Shown: positions 11,301-23,170, numbered from the stretch's first letter. The stretch is DNA of 64,000 nt from Apoderus coryli (GCA_911728435.2 OU452211.1:13498428-13562427), one strand, 5' to 3'. Program-made: numbers and translations. Notes: a model not told the origin generated them from the letters alone.

Positions 11301-14023
11301 TGGGAGATCTACGGTCACTGGTCTGTCAATCATTTCTCACTGTATCTCTGAAACTCTGGACCGTCGAGGTCAGCTTGATGTTGTATACACCGACTTTGCA
11401 AAAGCTTTCGATACCCTGGACCACGGTGTCTTGCTGAGTAAGCTGCATGTGTTTGGATTTCATTCGAACTTGATACCTTTGTGTGACTCTTATTTACAAA
11501 ACCGTAAGCAATATGTATTTTACAACGGGTTTAAATCTAATATTTATTCTGCGACCTCAGGGGTTCCGCAGGGCTCTAATTTGGGTCCATTATTGTTTAA
11601 TCTATTTATCAATGACCTGGATAAATGTCTGTTGGAACGCAAGTTGTTTTTTGCGGACGACCTGAAAATCTTTGCTTGCGTGGACACAATAACGGATTGC
11701 ATTGGATTGCAGAGTGATTTATATGCTCTTCAAACATGGTGTGACTATAATAGATTGACTCTCAATATTCAACTAGCTGTTGCCCTCGAGGCACGAATAG
11801 CTCTCCATATTTAAGTGTAAAAGTAATAATTTTATGACCTTTTTGTCATTTATCTAAATTTTTGTTTTGTTTTAGACATCAGCTATTTTTTTTTTGTATC
11901 GGGTTTTGTGCCTTTTTCTTCTCTTTGGAGGCACTATTTATACGCAGATATTTTATATTTCAGATCTAGGCCAAATTCTTGTACGCAAAATAATTGATTT
12001 TTTTTTAGTTTTATTATAAAATTTATTTTGCCCCCTTTTCTACTATTTACGAACGCCTATGTAAACAAAATTGTTATGCTGCATGTTGTAGGTTATCCGT
12101 TAAGTGGTTTTTGAGTTATCACGGATACAATTTTTTCCTGACCCTTTTATAGAATTTTCACGGACGCCTATGGAACATTAATTTGTGTCGTGTATTTTTA
12201 ACACCAATTCAACTAGTTAAATATAAAATTTTTTACATTTTAATTTTTTTTTCATTTTACCCCTTTTTTTACTATTTACGAACGCCTATGTAAATAAAAA
12301 TTTTATGCTGCATTTTTTAGGTTATCTTATATGAAAGCTATATATAATTAGCCAATTTTTCTGGTATATTTGGGAAACATTTTTTTTTCGTTTTTGACTC
12401 TTTTTTTAAGACTATTTTCGAACGCCTGTGTGAACTAATTCTTTTATGTAACATTTTTTAGGTTATATTCTATCACAACTATAAAAAAATTATTCAATAT
12501 TTCGGATAAGTTTAAGAACTATGATTTTTTAAATTTTTGAAACCTCTTTTAAACCCGTTGCCTACGCACAATGTTAATCACCACCTATAATTATCCTGTA
12601 GTATTTTCGTACCAAATGTGGTTAAAATCCGTTAAGTGGTTTTTGAGTTATCACGGATACAAATTTTTCCTGACCCTTTTATAGAATTTTCACGGACGCC
12701 TATGGAACATTAATTTTTGTCGTGTATTTTTAACACCAACTCAACTAGTTAAATATAAAAATTTTTACATTTTAATTTTTTTTATTTTACCCCTTTTTCT
12801 ACTATTTACGAACGCCTATGTAAATAAAAATTTTATGCTGCATTTTTTAGGTTATCTTATATCAAAGCTATATATAATTAGCCAATTTTTCTGGTATATT
12901 TGGGAAACATTTTTTTTTCGTTTTTGACCCTTTTTTAACACTATTTTCGAACGCCTGTGTGAACTAATTCTTTTATGTAACATTTTTTAGGTTATATTCT
13001 ATCACAACTATAAAAAAATTATTCAATATTTCGGATAAGTTTAAGAACTATGATTTTTTAAATTTTTGAAACCTCTTTTAAACCCGTTGCCTACGCTCAA
13101 TGTTAATCACCACCTATAATTATCCTGTAGTATTTTCGTACCAAATGTGGTTAAAATCCGTTAAGTGGTTTTTGAGTTATCACGGATACAAATTTTTTCT
13201 GACCCTTTTATAGAATTTTTACGGACGCCTATGGTACATTAATTTTTGTCGTGTATTTTTAACACCAATTCATCTAGTTAAATATAAATTTTTTTACATT
13301 TTTATTTTTTTTTATTTTACCCCTTTTTCTACTATTTACGAACGCCTATGTGAATAAAAATTTTATGCTGCATTTTTTAGGTTATCTTATATCAAAGCTA
13401 TATATAATTAGCCAATTTTTCTGGTATATTTGGGAAACGTTTTTTTTTTTCGTTTTTGACCCTTTTTTTAAACTATTTTCGAACGCCTGTGTGAACCAAT
13501 TCTTTTATGGAATATTTTTTAGCTTATATTGTATCACAACTATGAAAAATTATTCCATATTTCGAATAAGTTTAGGAAATATATATTTTTTATGTTTTGA
13601 CCCCTTTTCCACTATTTACGAACGCCTATGAAAGTAAGTTATTCATGACACATTTTATAGGGCCAATGTGGTCTAATATTTTATGTTCAATATTTTAGGT
13701 TATATTCAATTAAATGCGTAAAAAATTATGCAGTATTTCGGATAAGTTTAAGAACTATGAATTTTTTTAATTTTTGAACCCTCTTTTAAACCCTTTGCCT
13801 ACGCTCAATGTTTCCCAAAATCTAATCAGCTTCTTGCCATGTCCAATAGTATTTTTGTACCAAATTTGGTTAAAATCTGTTAAGCGGTTTTTGCGTTTTC
13901 GTGGATACAGACAGACAGACATTTTTTTAAAACTACTTATTTATGTATAAAATGACCAAAAAGAAGTATTTCCGGTGAAATTAAAAAAATTTTTTTTTTC
14001 ATGAAACTAATAGTCTCCATATA

Positions 14024-14732
14024 CAGGGTGTCCTACGGTGGCAACCCATTAGATTATATCAGAAACTACTTCGATTTGAATTTTGAAAATTTCAGTGTCT
14101 ATATTGTCAAATATGCTCTACTCAAATAATATAATAGCAACGGCATAGCACTTCCGGTTATACCGGAAGTTGATGGCAACTTTGTTATTTTAAATGGAAC
14201 ACCCTATATATTAGTAAATTTTTGGATTCTAAATAAGATTTCAGACATATTTCATGTATCATGTCCTATACCTAACGTCAGTCGTTTTTGACTTATATCA
14301 AGATTTATGTCAAAATTGACAGTTTAGGACTCCATAAGAATTTCGTTTTTTCCTTGTAAGTCAGTCAGTTAATAATTATTTTGCAGGTATTAGTGTCAGG
14401 TGGGATTTTCTTTTTCGAATTGACAAGACATTTTCTGATTAGTTTATACAGGGTGGTCAAAAAATTATATGGAAAACGGTTCAAGAAAAACAGTTGAAAG
14501 TCAATTTTTTCAAATGCAATGGGTATATTATTATTATTTTATCTTCCTTAGCATTAAAAAATAATGCAATTTTGTAATAGGTTATCATTTTCTAAAATGC
14601 ATAGTTTTCGAAATATCGTCATTTTAAATTTTTCTGCAGCGCCTACCGTTGTCTCTCTGGAAGCTATCTAATTAATTTAGTTAGCCATGAAAATAATGAC
14701 ATTTCTCTGAATTATCATAAACGTCACACTAA
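14024..14732 (+). repeat. Left long inverted terminal repeat of the mariner-type element
   Basis: Pairs with 15550-16261 in reverse with few mismatches, from CAGGGTGTCC to about 'cgtcacactaa'. It contains a nested palindrome around ttccggttataccggaa. Confidence 0.9.
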
Positions 14733-15468
14733 CTGGTACCAACAACTTCTTAATTCATTTAATGGTAGATCATCCAAAAAATGCGCCACAACATTTTGCA
14801 AAATATATAGATAACCTTCCGTATTCAAATTATGCTCGTAAATAAAATATTCAACATGTGTGTCTTTCACCATACAAAAAACGTTCACACTAAATTTATT
14901 TTGAAAATTTCGTTCTCGAATAGCGTGCGGATTCTCAGAAGCCCAAAAATGACTATTTTGTCTATTAACGATTCCATATCTCGAAAATTTCGACTCATCT
15001 GTCCAAACCACTTTTTGCAGAAACCCAGGATCTTCTTGCGTTCGTGTTAAAATGGTTTCGCAGAACCGTACACGTCGTTTGGCATCACCTGCTTCCAGAC
15101 CACAAATAAATTTGAATCTAAATGGATGTAAACCACTACTTTTTAATATTTTTTGGACAGAGGATTTTGAAATTCCTAGATCTTGTTCAGCAGCACGCAC
15201 TGATGATTCAGGATATGTATTAAAATATGCCAAAACATTTACCACATTATCCTCATTTGTAGTTACAAGTTTTTGTAGTACTCTGATTTGCATGACACTG
15301 CCCCCACCGTATTTGATTTCTCAAAATTCTTCTTAATTCTCTAGTCATTGTTGGTAAATGCGGGTTTCTCTCGTTAAATACTCTACAGGTTCTATTAATC
15401 ACTTTGTTACATTCTCCATGGATTACTAATACATTTAAAATATCAGCATATGAATAAATATTTTCCAT
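14724..15468 (-). pseudogene. DUF4817-type mariner transposase, frameshifted and truncated
   Basis: Minus-strand transposase in two overlapping frames. The first (15468 to 15253) is a helix-turn-helix region, IHGECNKVINRTCRVFNERN. After a frameshift near 15293 the second frame continues with a second DNA-binding helix-turn-helix (RAAEQDLGISKSSVQKILK) and the start of the catalytic domain (VVWTDESKFSRYG, first Asp; FWASENPHAIRER). It ends at LPLNELRSCWYQLV where the long inverted end begins. The family normally goes on to a second acidic residue (a W-x-Q-x-D-G-A region) and a third, both of which are missing. The element therefore cannot encode its own active transposase. Confidence 0.85.
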
Positions 15469-15549
15469 TTTGTTATAGTTGTTGTAAAATATAATGGTTA
15501 CAAATATTGATAAATAACGACTGGTTGGATAGCAACAACTAATTTCATA

Positions 15550-16261
15550 TTTAGTTTGACGTTAATGCTAATTCAGAGAAATGTCATTATTTTCATGGCT
15601 AACTAAATTAATTAGATAGCTTCCAGAGAGACAACGGTAGGCGCTGCAGAAAAATTTAAAATGACGATATTTCGAAAACTATGCATTTTAGAAAATGATA
15701 ACCTATTACAAAATTGCATTACTTTTTAATGCTAAGGAAGATAAAATAACAATAATATACCCATTCCATTTGAAAAAATTGACTTTCAACTGTTTTTCTT
15801 GAACTGTTTTCAATATAATTTTTTTGGCAACCCTGTATAAACTAATCAGAAAATCTCTTGTCAATTCGAAAAAGAAGATCTCACCTGATAAGAAAATACC
15901 TGCAAAATAATTATTAAATACTGATTTACAAGGAAAAAACGGAATTCTTATGGAGCCCTAAATTGTCAATTTTGACATAAATCTTGATATAAGTCAAAAA
16001 CGACTGACGTTAGGTATAGGACATGATACATGAAATATGTCTGAAATCTTATTTAGAACCCAAAAATCTAATAATATATAGGGTATTCCATTTAAAATAA
16101 CAAAGTTGCCATCAACTTCCGGTATAACCGGAAGTGTTATGCCGTTGCTATTATATTATTTGAGTAGAGCATATTTGACAATATAGACACTGAAATTTTT
16201 AAAATTCAATTCGAAGTAGTTTCTGAAATAATCTAATGGGTTGCCACCGTAGGACACCCTG
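15550..16261 (-). repeat. Right long inverted terminal repeat of the mariner-type element
   Basis: Inverse of 14024-14732. Both arms include the same sub-palindrome and a matching 'attaatttagttagccatgaa' segment at their inner edge. Confidence 0.9.
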
Positions 16262-17131
16262 TATACATATATTACATATATGATATGGAGAGCTAAAAAT
16301 GCAAATGCATTAGTTTCACGCGAAGGGCTACGCTTATTGACTATCCGTATACCATTTCCGAAATTCAGCTTGAGCGATGTCATGCGTTCACGGATTTGGG
16401 TGTCACATTCGATCACAAATTTTTATTCCTGGACCACATCAATAGAGTGACATCTGAGGCGTCACGTATGTATGGCTTCATAATGCGTAACTGTAGAGGC
16501 TTTGATAGTGTTACTGTGCTCATTACTCTGTTTAACACATATGTCAGATCGAAACTAGAGTACTCGTCTATTGTCTGGTATCCTCAGTATAATGCTCACA
16601 AGTTGGAGATCGAAAAAATGCAACGCCGGTATCTAAAGTATCTAGTTTTTAAAACAGATGGGGTTTATCCTGTTAGAGGAATCGATCATTGTTTGTTGCT
16701 GTCTCGTTTTAATGTGCAGAGCTTGGAATATAGAAGAATTCAGTGTTCATTAGTAATGTTATATAAATTATTGCGAGATAAGATAGACTGTTCTTCCTTG
16801 TTATCAAGTATAATTTTTTTAGTTCCTAGATTGAATACTAGATCAAATGCGACATTTTATTTAGACAGAGCTAGAACTAATGTGTTATTGAGATCGCCTG
16901 TACATATTATGTGCAATAATTTTGATTCGATTTCTGGTAGATGTGACATTTTTACAACGTCAGAATATAACCTTAAAATGTTAGCTGCAGAAACATTTAT
17001 AGTGTAAACGTGTGTATTGTAAGTTTTCTTTGTGTATTTAATTAATTTAATAGTTATTGATTTTGTATGTATTGTCCTATAATTGGGAAACTGTTGGGCA
17101 ATAAATGCTTTATTATTAGTATTATTATTGA

Positions 17132-17553
17132 GGGATCCAAACAGTATAACCCTAGACTCAATATTTTCTATGTTAGGAAGCTTGAAATATACTTCTTTGT
17201 AATCCATATTATTCCAGAACTTTCCCATTAAATAGCCGCAAATAATAGAAAAACTGATCAAAAATTGCTCATTGCACGATCAATCAAATTTTAGCGCCGG
17301 TATATAAACTCAGATTGATCCAGATATTGCTTATATTTTATCGGCAGTGGCGTAACAAAGCCGATTCAGTTTTATTGCCACCCAACCATTTATATGGTCT
17401 TTGTTTACAAAATAACATAATTAATAACACTGTATTCGATAAAACGGTCATGAAACTTTGGTGTACTAATTTTGACTTGCCTCTATTCAATCAATGAAGC
17501 ATGAAAAATGTTGATGAAACTGTGGCTTCCAAGTTAACATTATTTATTTCTAG
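17132..17553 (+). other. Spacer / presumed intron upstream of exon A
   Basis: AT-rich sequence between the RT-A tail and the acceptor of exon A, present also at 44190-44607. A 60-codon frame (17315-17497) is broken by a stop in the second copy, so I do not call it coding. A pyrimidine-rich tract and TTTCTAG precede exon A. Nothing else recognised. Confidence 0.5.
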
Positions 17554-17699
17554 GTATGACCGTAATAGCCCGTCACCGCCCTACGACTCAGAGTATGGTG
17601 CATCACCACCACCACTAAGAGGCTATAGCCCCTACAACAGCAGGGAGGAGAGGAGAGATTATAAAAGACCACAAATTAGAAATAATAGGAATAATAAAG
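17554..17699 (+). CDS. Host-gene exon A (penultimate exon, copy 1)
   Basis: A 146-nt stretch with canonical splice signals (acceptor TTTATTTCTAG before 17554, donor G|GTACTT at 17699/17700). It reads YDRNSPSPPYDSEYGASPPP and then a Tyr/Arg-rich segment ending in RNNRNNK, with one nucleotide left over. That phase fits exactly the acceptor of exon C at 23171. The composition (Pro/Ser/Tyr then Arg/Asn-rich) suggests a disordered cytoplasmic tail or RNA-binding region. The same exon, with identical protein sequence, lies at 44608-44753. Upstream exons are not in view and I do not recognise the gene. Splicing is inferred, not shown. Confidence 0.6.
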
Positions 17700-18114
17700 G
17701 TACTTAATATTTTATTTTTCATTAACTTCTCTCATTTTGAACAGGAGCAAGAGTAGGATTAAAACAAAGATTAATCTACACAATAGATAGTCAGCCCAAT
17801 GCATTAAAATCAGAACATCTCTAAGTATGCCTGCCACTACGTGGCGTATACTAGCGTGTACAGCATAGAGCAGTATTGTCACAGCCAGAAACCGTTTTGT
17901 AGTTTATTAATATCAGAAACAAAACGCAACGTATAACAATTATTTACATCATTTGCAACAGATATGCACCGGCAATGGTGTATTGTCAGAGAGAGAAATT
18001 GATGAAATTCTGTATTAATCTGGAGGGGATACGCAGGGAGGGTAGAAAAAAAACAAGCGAATGTGGTGTGTGTCGTGCTGTTGCCGATTCGTCGGTAAAA
18101 GAAACACACAGGGT

Positions 18115-18500
18115 GATTTATTACAAGTACAGTATTGAAATAAAAGCCTAATCTCTATGAACTAAATTTAATATAATAATATTTAATCCATGTCATACAT
18201 GTTTCAAGACTAGACCAGTCCCATGATCAGTGGCGAACAATCGTTAAATGAAAAGCTTTGAGATAGAAACATACTTTTGACTCCATTGTAATAATTTGTT
18301 GATGTATATAAAAAAATCTAAATATCTAAAAGCTAAAAGCTTTTGATTTAATTATTGCTGGCCACTGATTATGGGACTGGTCTAGTCTTGAAACATGTTG
18401 TATGGCATGGATTAATGATTATTAGGTATATTAAATTTATTTCGTGGATATTAGACTTTTATACCAATACCGAAATCAAGTAGGTATTAATGTACATTAT
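18115..18500. repeat. Foldback segment with degenerate hammerhead-like arms
   Basis: Inverted arms (about 18115-18265 and 18335-18500) each contain CACTGATnATGGGACTGGTC followed by AGTCTTGAAACATGT. This resembles a hammerhead core (CTGANGA, stem II, GAAAC, palindromic ACATGT), but the essential G8 is T or C, so self-cleavage is unlikely. Similar arms are in both other copies of the P-like element. The far ends ('cttaagaatggacta') match the foldback at 35.8-36.7 kb. Confidence 0.55.
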
Positions 18501-18926
18501 TCTTTGTCAAAATTATAACTTCACTTAAGAATGGACTAGGTACTTTTTCAATTTATTACATATATTTTAAATATTTCACGTATACAATGTGGCAAAGATG
18601 TAACAAGATTGTTGTAGATCTTATAATACCTATAATAAAAAAATTATCAGTGCTACCTATATTATATTAGGTATACCTATTATAATAGTCTGTCTCTGTT
18701 ATTGTGATTTTCATTGTTTCCATACCTACTGATTTTGTTTTGAAGAGAATTAATATATTAAATTAAATTTAATCTTTGGCTGCGTAGTTAGTTTTTTGTG
18801 AATATTTTTTAACTTATTTTGTGTTTTTCTAATTTTAGACTAATTATATTATTTTGTGTTGTGATTTTTTTTTATTTGAGAAACTTCCTAGTTAGTGACT
18901 AAATAATTTTTGAGTGTTTTGTGAAA

Positions 18927-19068
18927 ATGGAAAGAAACAATTCGAAATTAAGTCGTAACCAATGTGCTTTTCGAAATTGTAACAACAGTTACAGAAACAA
19001 TCGAGAGGTACATTTCTTTCGATTTCCTAAAGAAGAAGATCGATGCAGAAAATGGGTTATAAATTCAG
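18927..19068 (+). CDS. THAP-domain first exon of P-like transposase
   Basis: Starts ATG at 18927 and reads MERNNSKLSRNQCAFRNCNN, then EVHFFRFPKEEDRCRKWV, ending at a GTATAAG donor at 19069. The C-x4-C pair followed by HFFRFP and a later Trp is the N-terminal half of a THAP zinc finger, the DNA-binding domain of P-element transposase and THAP proteins. The second half (Cys-x2-His) would lie in a following exon, which I cannot find in the element. The exon is kept open in all three copies in the window. It could also be a domesticated THAP gene fragment, but its location inside matched inverted ends argues for a transposon. Confidence 0.7.
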
Positions 19069-19687
19069 GTATAAGTTCCACTTTATCGGTTTAGGTACTT
19101 AAATTTTACTTCTTTTTAATGTTTCTTCGGGTAAATAATAAGTTCGGTAGGAATAGGGCTTTGGGTATCAAACAAAAAAGATAGAAAATAGAAATTTGAC
19201 ATAGGGGTAGTTCTAAGCATTTACAAGTTTGTGACGTGTAGCGATTTTCGATGCCACCCCCGGAGGTATACATGAGGGCGGCGCAATGCCGTTTTAAATA
19301 TCTCGTTTCGCTTTCTTGGAAAATAAAAAATTATAACTGATAACTGAAACTTAGTACTTAATACGTGGGCGTAAGAGGTAAGCTCACTTCACAGGTTCTC
19401 GGCCTTTTAACAGAAAAACTGACTTTTTGGACAAATTAGACATGGAACATCATATCATAATCATATTTTGGGTAACACATGTAGTTTTCGATATACAGGA
19501 TCGATTTAAACACTTTTTGGATCCCTCTCGAAAAATTATTTTTTTTTGTTTCTGTAGTTAGTCAACGCCTTAAATTTATGTCAAAATTAACCCTTATTTA
19601 CAAATATTTCAAAAACTACTGCACCTAGGCAACCCGTATGTCATTTTTCTTGTCCTTTAGAGCGGCATTTATATATGTTAAAATATA

Positions 19688-19866
19688 CAGGGTGTCACAT
19701 CAAGAAAAAGCAACTTTGGTCCGCTGCGCGTTTGTGAACTACCCTATGTAATTAAAAACATTTTTGGTTGTAGATCTCTTCAGGTCCTAAAATTTTGTAA
19801 AGGATTTTTTTGTCTATCGCTTATAAATTGAGCTATCCTCCGCCCACACACTAATGGGCCACCCTG
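19688..19866. mobile_element. Small mariner-like MITE inside the P-like element
   Basis: Begins CAGGGTGTCACATC and ends with the inverse of CAGGGTGGCCCATT, flanked by TA on both sides. It is 179 bp and non-coding. The same insertion is in copy 2 (46717-46895), so it predates the duplication. Confidence 0.6.
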
Positions 19867-20720
19867 TATATTATATAACGCTTAATAGCTGTATATCTAG
19901 AAATATCAAATATCGAGAGCGTTATAGAAAGATTTAATGTAATGAGGTTAGTTTGTAAAATAATATAAATCTAAGTATATAGGTTAAAAAAATTTTCATA
20001 GGTTTACACATTGTTTGTTTTGTTTATTAAGGCATCAAAACGGAACACCCTTTATGAAATTACTTTAAATTACTAAAATAATATTATTTTAGTCATTTAA
20101 AATTATTGTCTAAAACATTTAATGAACCAGCCCTGTATATTTATACTATTATAGTAATTTCTTTTATTTTCGTCCATACACATTAATCTTTGCGTAGATA
20201 GGTATTATACGTATACCATATAATTTTATATTACCCGACAAAAAACACTGCTGCACAGTAGTACATATATGATACCAATAATATAAAAACAAACTCCCAC
20301 CTCGTAGGGGAAAGTATACTCGTCCTTGTCTAACATTGCCCATATGATTATTTTATTTCAACACAATACATATAACGCCATCTACAATTTCCATGGTTGC
20401 ATGTTTTTCTAATAGATGTAGCTCGTGTCGAGACAGTTTCAATTTTTGTTTTATTTCCCATATACGCTGACTATCTATTGTGTAGATTAATCTTTGATTA
20501 AAATTAGGGGTGTCTGATACACTGCGACCTGATGCTCTTGTGTCCACCTGTCTTGAGTTACTTGATCTGTGCCTCAAGTTACAACTCTCCATGTTAGAGC
20601 TCTCTTCCTAAGGCGACAATGTCCTGTAAGAAATCGAGCAAGAGTACAGTTCAGAGAAATCCATTATTTAGGTACAGTGAAAATGTAGCCCCTGTATGAT
20701 AAAGATTTTAAATACTAAAT

Positions 20721-22888
20721 TTGAGAATCCTGAATGTTAATCTAAAAAATTGTGAACTGCTGTATCCGCCAAAGAATCCGAGAATTGTTTGGTGTCTCAT
20801 CACAATGAAACGTGATGCGCCCTTGAGCTCCTCCCTTTTATTAACCGGAGTGGAAAACACCATGGTTTTGAGATGTCCTTGTATAGCGCACTTCTTTTGG
20901 AGGATTGGTCTGAGGTCGGCGATGGTGGCGATGACATTGACGTTGTGGTAGACAAAATGTATGAAATTATCTATAAAATCATTGATAGGCATGTCCCTCG
21001 AGTTCGGTATTTCAATTGCAAGTTCCCGGTCTGGTTTACATCCACAATAATTAGAAATATAAAGGAGAAAGAACTGCAGTTAAGAAAATACAGAAGAACT
21101 GGTGATCCGAACTGTTTGGAAAAATTTCAAACACTTCGAAGAGCCGTGAAAAGTGAGATTGATGTTGCCTATTCAGAATATCTGGAATATCTGCTTGTTT
21201 CTGGTCATTTTTTCATGCAAAAAATAATACCACAAGAATACCTAGCGTCATGTCATTCAATGATGAGCAATACAGCGAGCCACAGGCTATAGTGCAGTGC
21301 TTTGCTGAGTTTTTTAATAGCGTATTTCAGAAGCCCAGTGAATCTGATGTCAGTACTGTGAATAATTTCTCTTATTCCACGATTTCTGTGTCGAATATTA
21401 CTGAAACTGAAATAATTGATTCTTGTAAAAAATTGAAAAACAAGTTTACGGCCGGACCTGATGGGTTGCCATCGTTTTTAATAAAGGATTGCGTGGGAAT
21501 CTTGGCGCGTCCACTAGCAACAATATTTAATAGGGCACTCAACGAAGGCAAGTTTCCAGATCGGTGGCGAGAGGAAAGAGTTGTGCCTGTTTATAAAGCA
21601 GGCGACAGATCGCTCATCAATAACTATCGACCGATTTCTATATTATCCAATTTCTCTAAATTATTTGAAGCTGTGCTGTATAACAGAATATGTAATTCCG
21701 TACATGGGCAAGTTTCCCTTAATCAGCATGGGTTTTTCCCCGGGAGGTCCACTGCCACTAACCTTGCAAATTTTACTCAGCAAATGAACGAGGTTGTTGA
21801 TGGTGGTGGGCAATTTGATGTGTTGTATACAGACTTTGCTAAAGCATTTGACCGTTTGGATCACCGAATACTTGTTCAAAAGCTCAATCGATTCGGATTT
21901 GATGATGGTTTGAAGTCGTTAATTACTTCATATCTTCAGAACAGACTTCAATATGTATATTATAACGGCTATACGTCAGAGAGGTATTGGGCTTCCTCAG
22001 GCGTTCCGCAGGGATCCAATTTGGGTCCACTGCTTTTTTCCATTTTTATAAATGATCTAAATGATTGTCTGTGTGTAAAACGGTTTTTTTTACCGACGAT
22101 CTTAAGTTGTTCGCCCCTATTACTTCTCATGTAGACTGTCTTCGGTTGCAGGACGATCTGAGAGCTGTGGAACATTGGTGTAACGTTAATAATCTATCGC
22201 TCAACGAGAATAAATGCAAATGTATGACATTCACTAGAAGGAAGAATATTATAAGTTTTCGCTACACGGTTGGTGGGACCGCACTAGCTAGGTGTCTGAC
22301 TGCTGCTGACCTGGGCGTGCTTTTCGACTCTAGTCTGTCATTTGTGCCTCATGTGGCTGCTAGGACTGGTGAAGCTGTGAGATCCTACGGTTTTATCGTG
22401 AGAAGCTGTAGGAGTTTTCATAGCATTGATGCATTGAAAGTTTTGTATAACTCTTTTGTGCGTTCGTAGCTCGAATATTGCTCCTTGATTTGGTACCCGA
22501 TCTATCAGATTCATGTGCGGAATGTTGAGAGTGTCCAAAGAAAGTTTTTGAAATACCTTTCATTTAAGGCAGACGGTATTTATCCTGACAGAGGGATTGA
22601 ATATACGTTGTTGCTGAACAAGTTCAATTTCAAGAGTTTGGAGTTTAGAAGAATGTTTTTTTCTCTAAAATTTTTGTATGATCTTTTACATAATAGAATC
22701 GACTGTTCTGAACTCCTGGCTCAAATAAATTTTAACGTGCCCAGACTTGGCGCCCGCAATCCTTTAACTTTCTACTCTCAGCGCCCTTGTACTAACCTCT
22801 ATACAAAATCGCCCGTATATGTCATGTGTAATAATTTTAATTTGATTTGCGCTGACTGTGACATTTTTAATTGTTCAAGGGAAGCATT
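20721..22888 (+). pseudogene. RT-B copy 1: reverse transcriptase retroelement, degraded
   Basis: Plus-strand non-LTR RT in the intron between exons A and C. It reads in pieces: 20873-21200 (linker, WSEVGDGGDDIDVVV), 21250-22090 (GPDGLPSFLIKDC, NNYRPISI, YTDFAKAFDR, SGVPQGSNLGPLLF) and 22065-22888 (thumb). Compared with copy 2 it has a lost T near 21207, a frameshift in the T-run before the catalytic box (22083-22090, where FADD would be and Ala reads Thr), and a TAG at 22467-22469 in place of Lys. Its 3' end is cut at about 22888. Clearly dead. Confidence 0.9.
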
Positions 22889-22931
22889 ATTATTCATGAA
22901 ATACGTGTTGCGATGAATTTGAAGTGGTAAA

Positions 22932-23120
22932 TTACGTATTAAATACCCGAAAGCATTTTGGAGGAACTCCAAGTAAAGTTGTCCAAGTCAAACGTGTCGG
23001 TAATACAACTGATCCAAGCAATATATTACCAATGAATTCCGCTCTCATATTAATTGATTCGAACTGATGTTGACGATGTGCAACAATAGTGCCATGGGGA
23101 TTTTCATTGTTGAAATTCAC
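22932..23120 (-). pseudogene. Fragment of DUF4817-type mariner transposase
   Basis: Minus-strand frame of about 62 codons reading NPHGTIVAHRQHQFESINM and then GNILLGSVVLPTRLTW. This matches the catalytic-domain segment of DUF4817-type transposases (ENPH..., HQ.QF..NV, G..L.GP..LP.RL), the same region as FWASENPHAIRERNFQNKFS in the element at 14.7 kb but from a different family. It lacks both ends and the catalytic acids. Most of it is absent from the second copy of the region. Confidence 0.65.
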
Positions 23121-23170
23121 AAAAAAACCGACTAAGTCGTCATTAACACGTGTTTGTATTTTGTTTCTAG

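Larger units (their letters stand above)
14024..16261 (-). mobile_element. Tc1/mariner-type element with ~700 bp inverted ends
   Basis: Ends CAGGGTGTCCTACGGTGGC at 14024 and its inverse at 16261, flanked by TA on both sides (14022-14023, 16262-16263). The TA duplication is confirmed by the uninterrupted hairpin in copy B (ctccatatatacatata). The inverted ends are about 709 and 712 bp, unusually long for this superfamily, and leave only about 0.8 kb of unique interior with a damaged transposase. A partial relative lies at 54908-55955. Confidence 0.9.
11773..16296 (+). mobile_element. Helitron/Helentron-like element, copy C (split by mariner)
   Basis: Plus-strand copy inserted in the RT-A coding frame. 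It starts CTAGCTGTTGCC at 11773 and ends GGAGAGCTAA at 16296, with RT-A resuming at 16297. The pre-insertion site reads 'attcaaaaatgc', so the element landed in an A-run without a target duplication. A mariner-type element occupies 14024-16261 inside its terminal hairpin. Against copy B it lacks a piece near 13660 and has a much shorter GACA tract. Confidence 0.8.
10076..17131 (+). pseudogene. RT-A copy 1: endonuclease/RT retroelement, split by insertions
   Basis: Non-LTR ORF2 in two pieces, 10078-11772 and 16297-17007. Piece one starts inside the endonuclease (LFLGDFNVSG, DSYHPCLII), has a TAA at 10354-10356 where copy 2 reads Lys, and continues with NNYRPISL, YTDFAKAFD, SGVPQGSNLGPLLF and FFADDLK. 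It stops in the middle of 'LTLNIQ' at the Helentron-like insertion. Piece two resumes with KCKCISFTRR and runs to a stop at 17007, followed by a 3' UTR with a TTA-rich tail near 17111-17131. It is 5'-truncated and disrupted. If the insertion is removed, the two pieces join in frame at a run of A. Confidence 0.92.
17765..20496 (+). mobile_element. THAP/P-like DNA transposon, copy 1
   Basis: A 2.73-kb element with ~30-bp inverted ends (starts CAAAGATTAATCTACACAAT at 17765; inverse at 20467-20496), flanked by ATTAAAA on both sides (17758-17764 and 20497-20503). A THAP zinc-finger first exon is the only coding piece recognised, so it is a deletion derivative. Terminal repeat length, near-8-bp duplication and THAP domain fit the P superfamily. 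Inside are a foldback segment (about 18115-18500) with a degenerate hammerhead motif and a small mariner-like MITE. Copy 2 is at 44819-47516 with the same target duplication; a partial inverted copy is at 57679-59248. Confidence 0.75.

Noticed and set aside
16156..16416. Minus-strand 86-codon frame
   Set aside because: It spans the mariner inverted end, the Helentron hairpin and RT-A; a chance frame over a junction.
17315..17497. Plus-strand frame ending NFDLPLFNQ as a possible upstream exon
   Set aside because: The paralogous copy has an in-frame TAG and the region lacks matched splice sites.
20353..20592. Minus-strand 79-codon frame reading MESCNLRHRSS... into RLIYTIDSQRIWEIK
   Set aside because: It crosses the inverted end of the THAP element, so its second half is transposon sequence; at most the first 32 codons could be older coding sequence.
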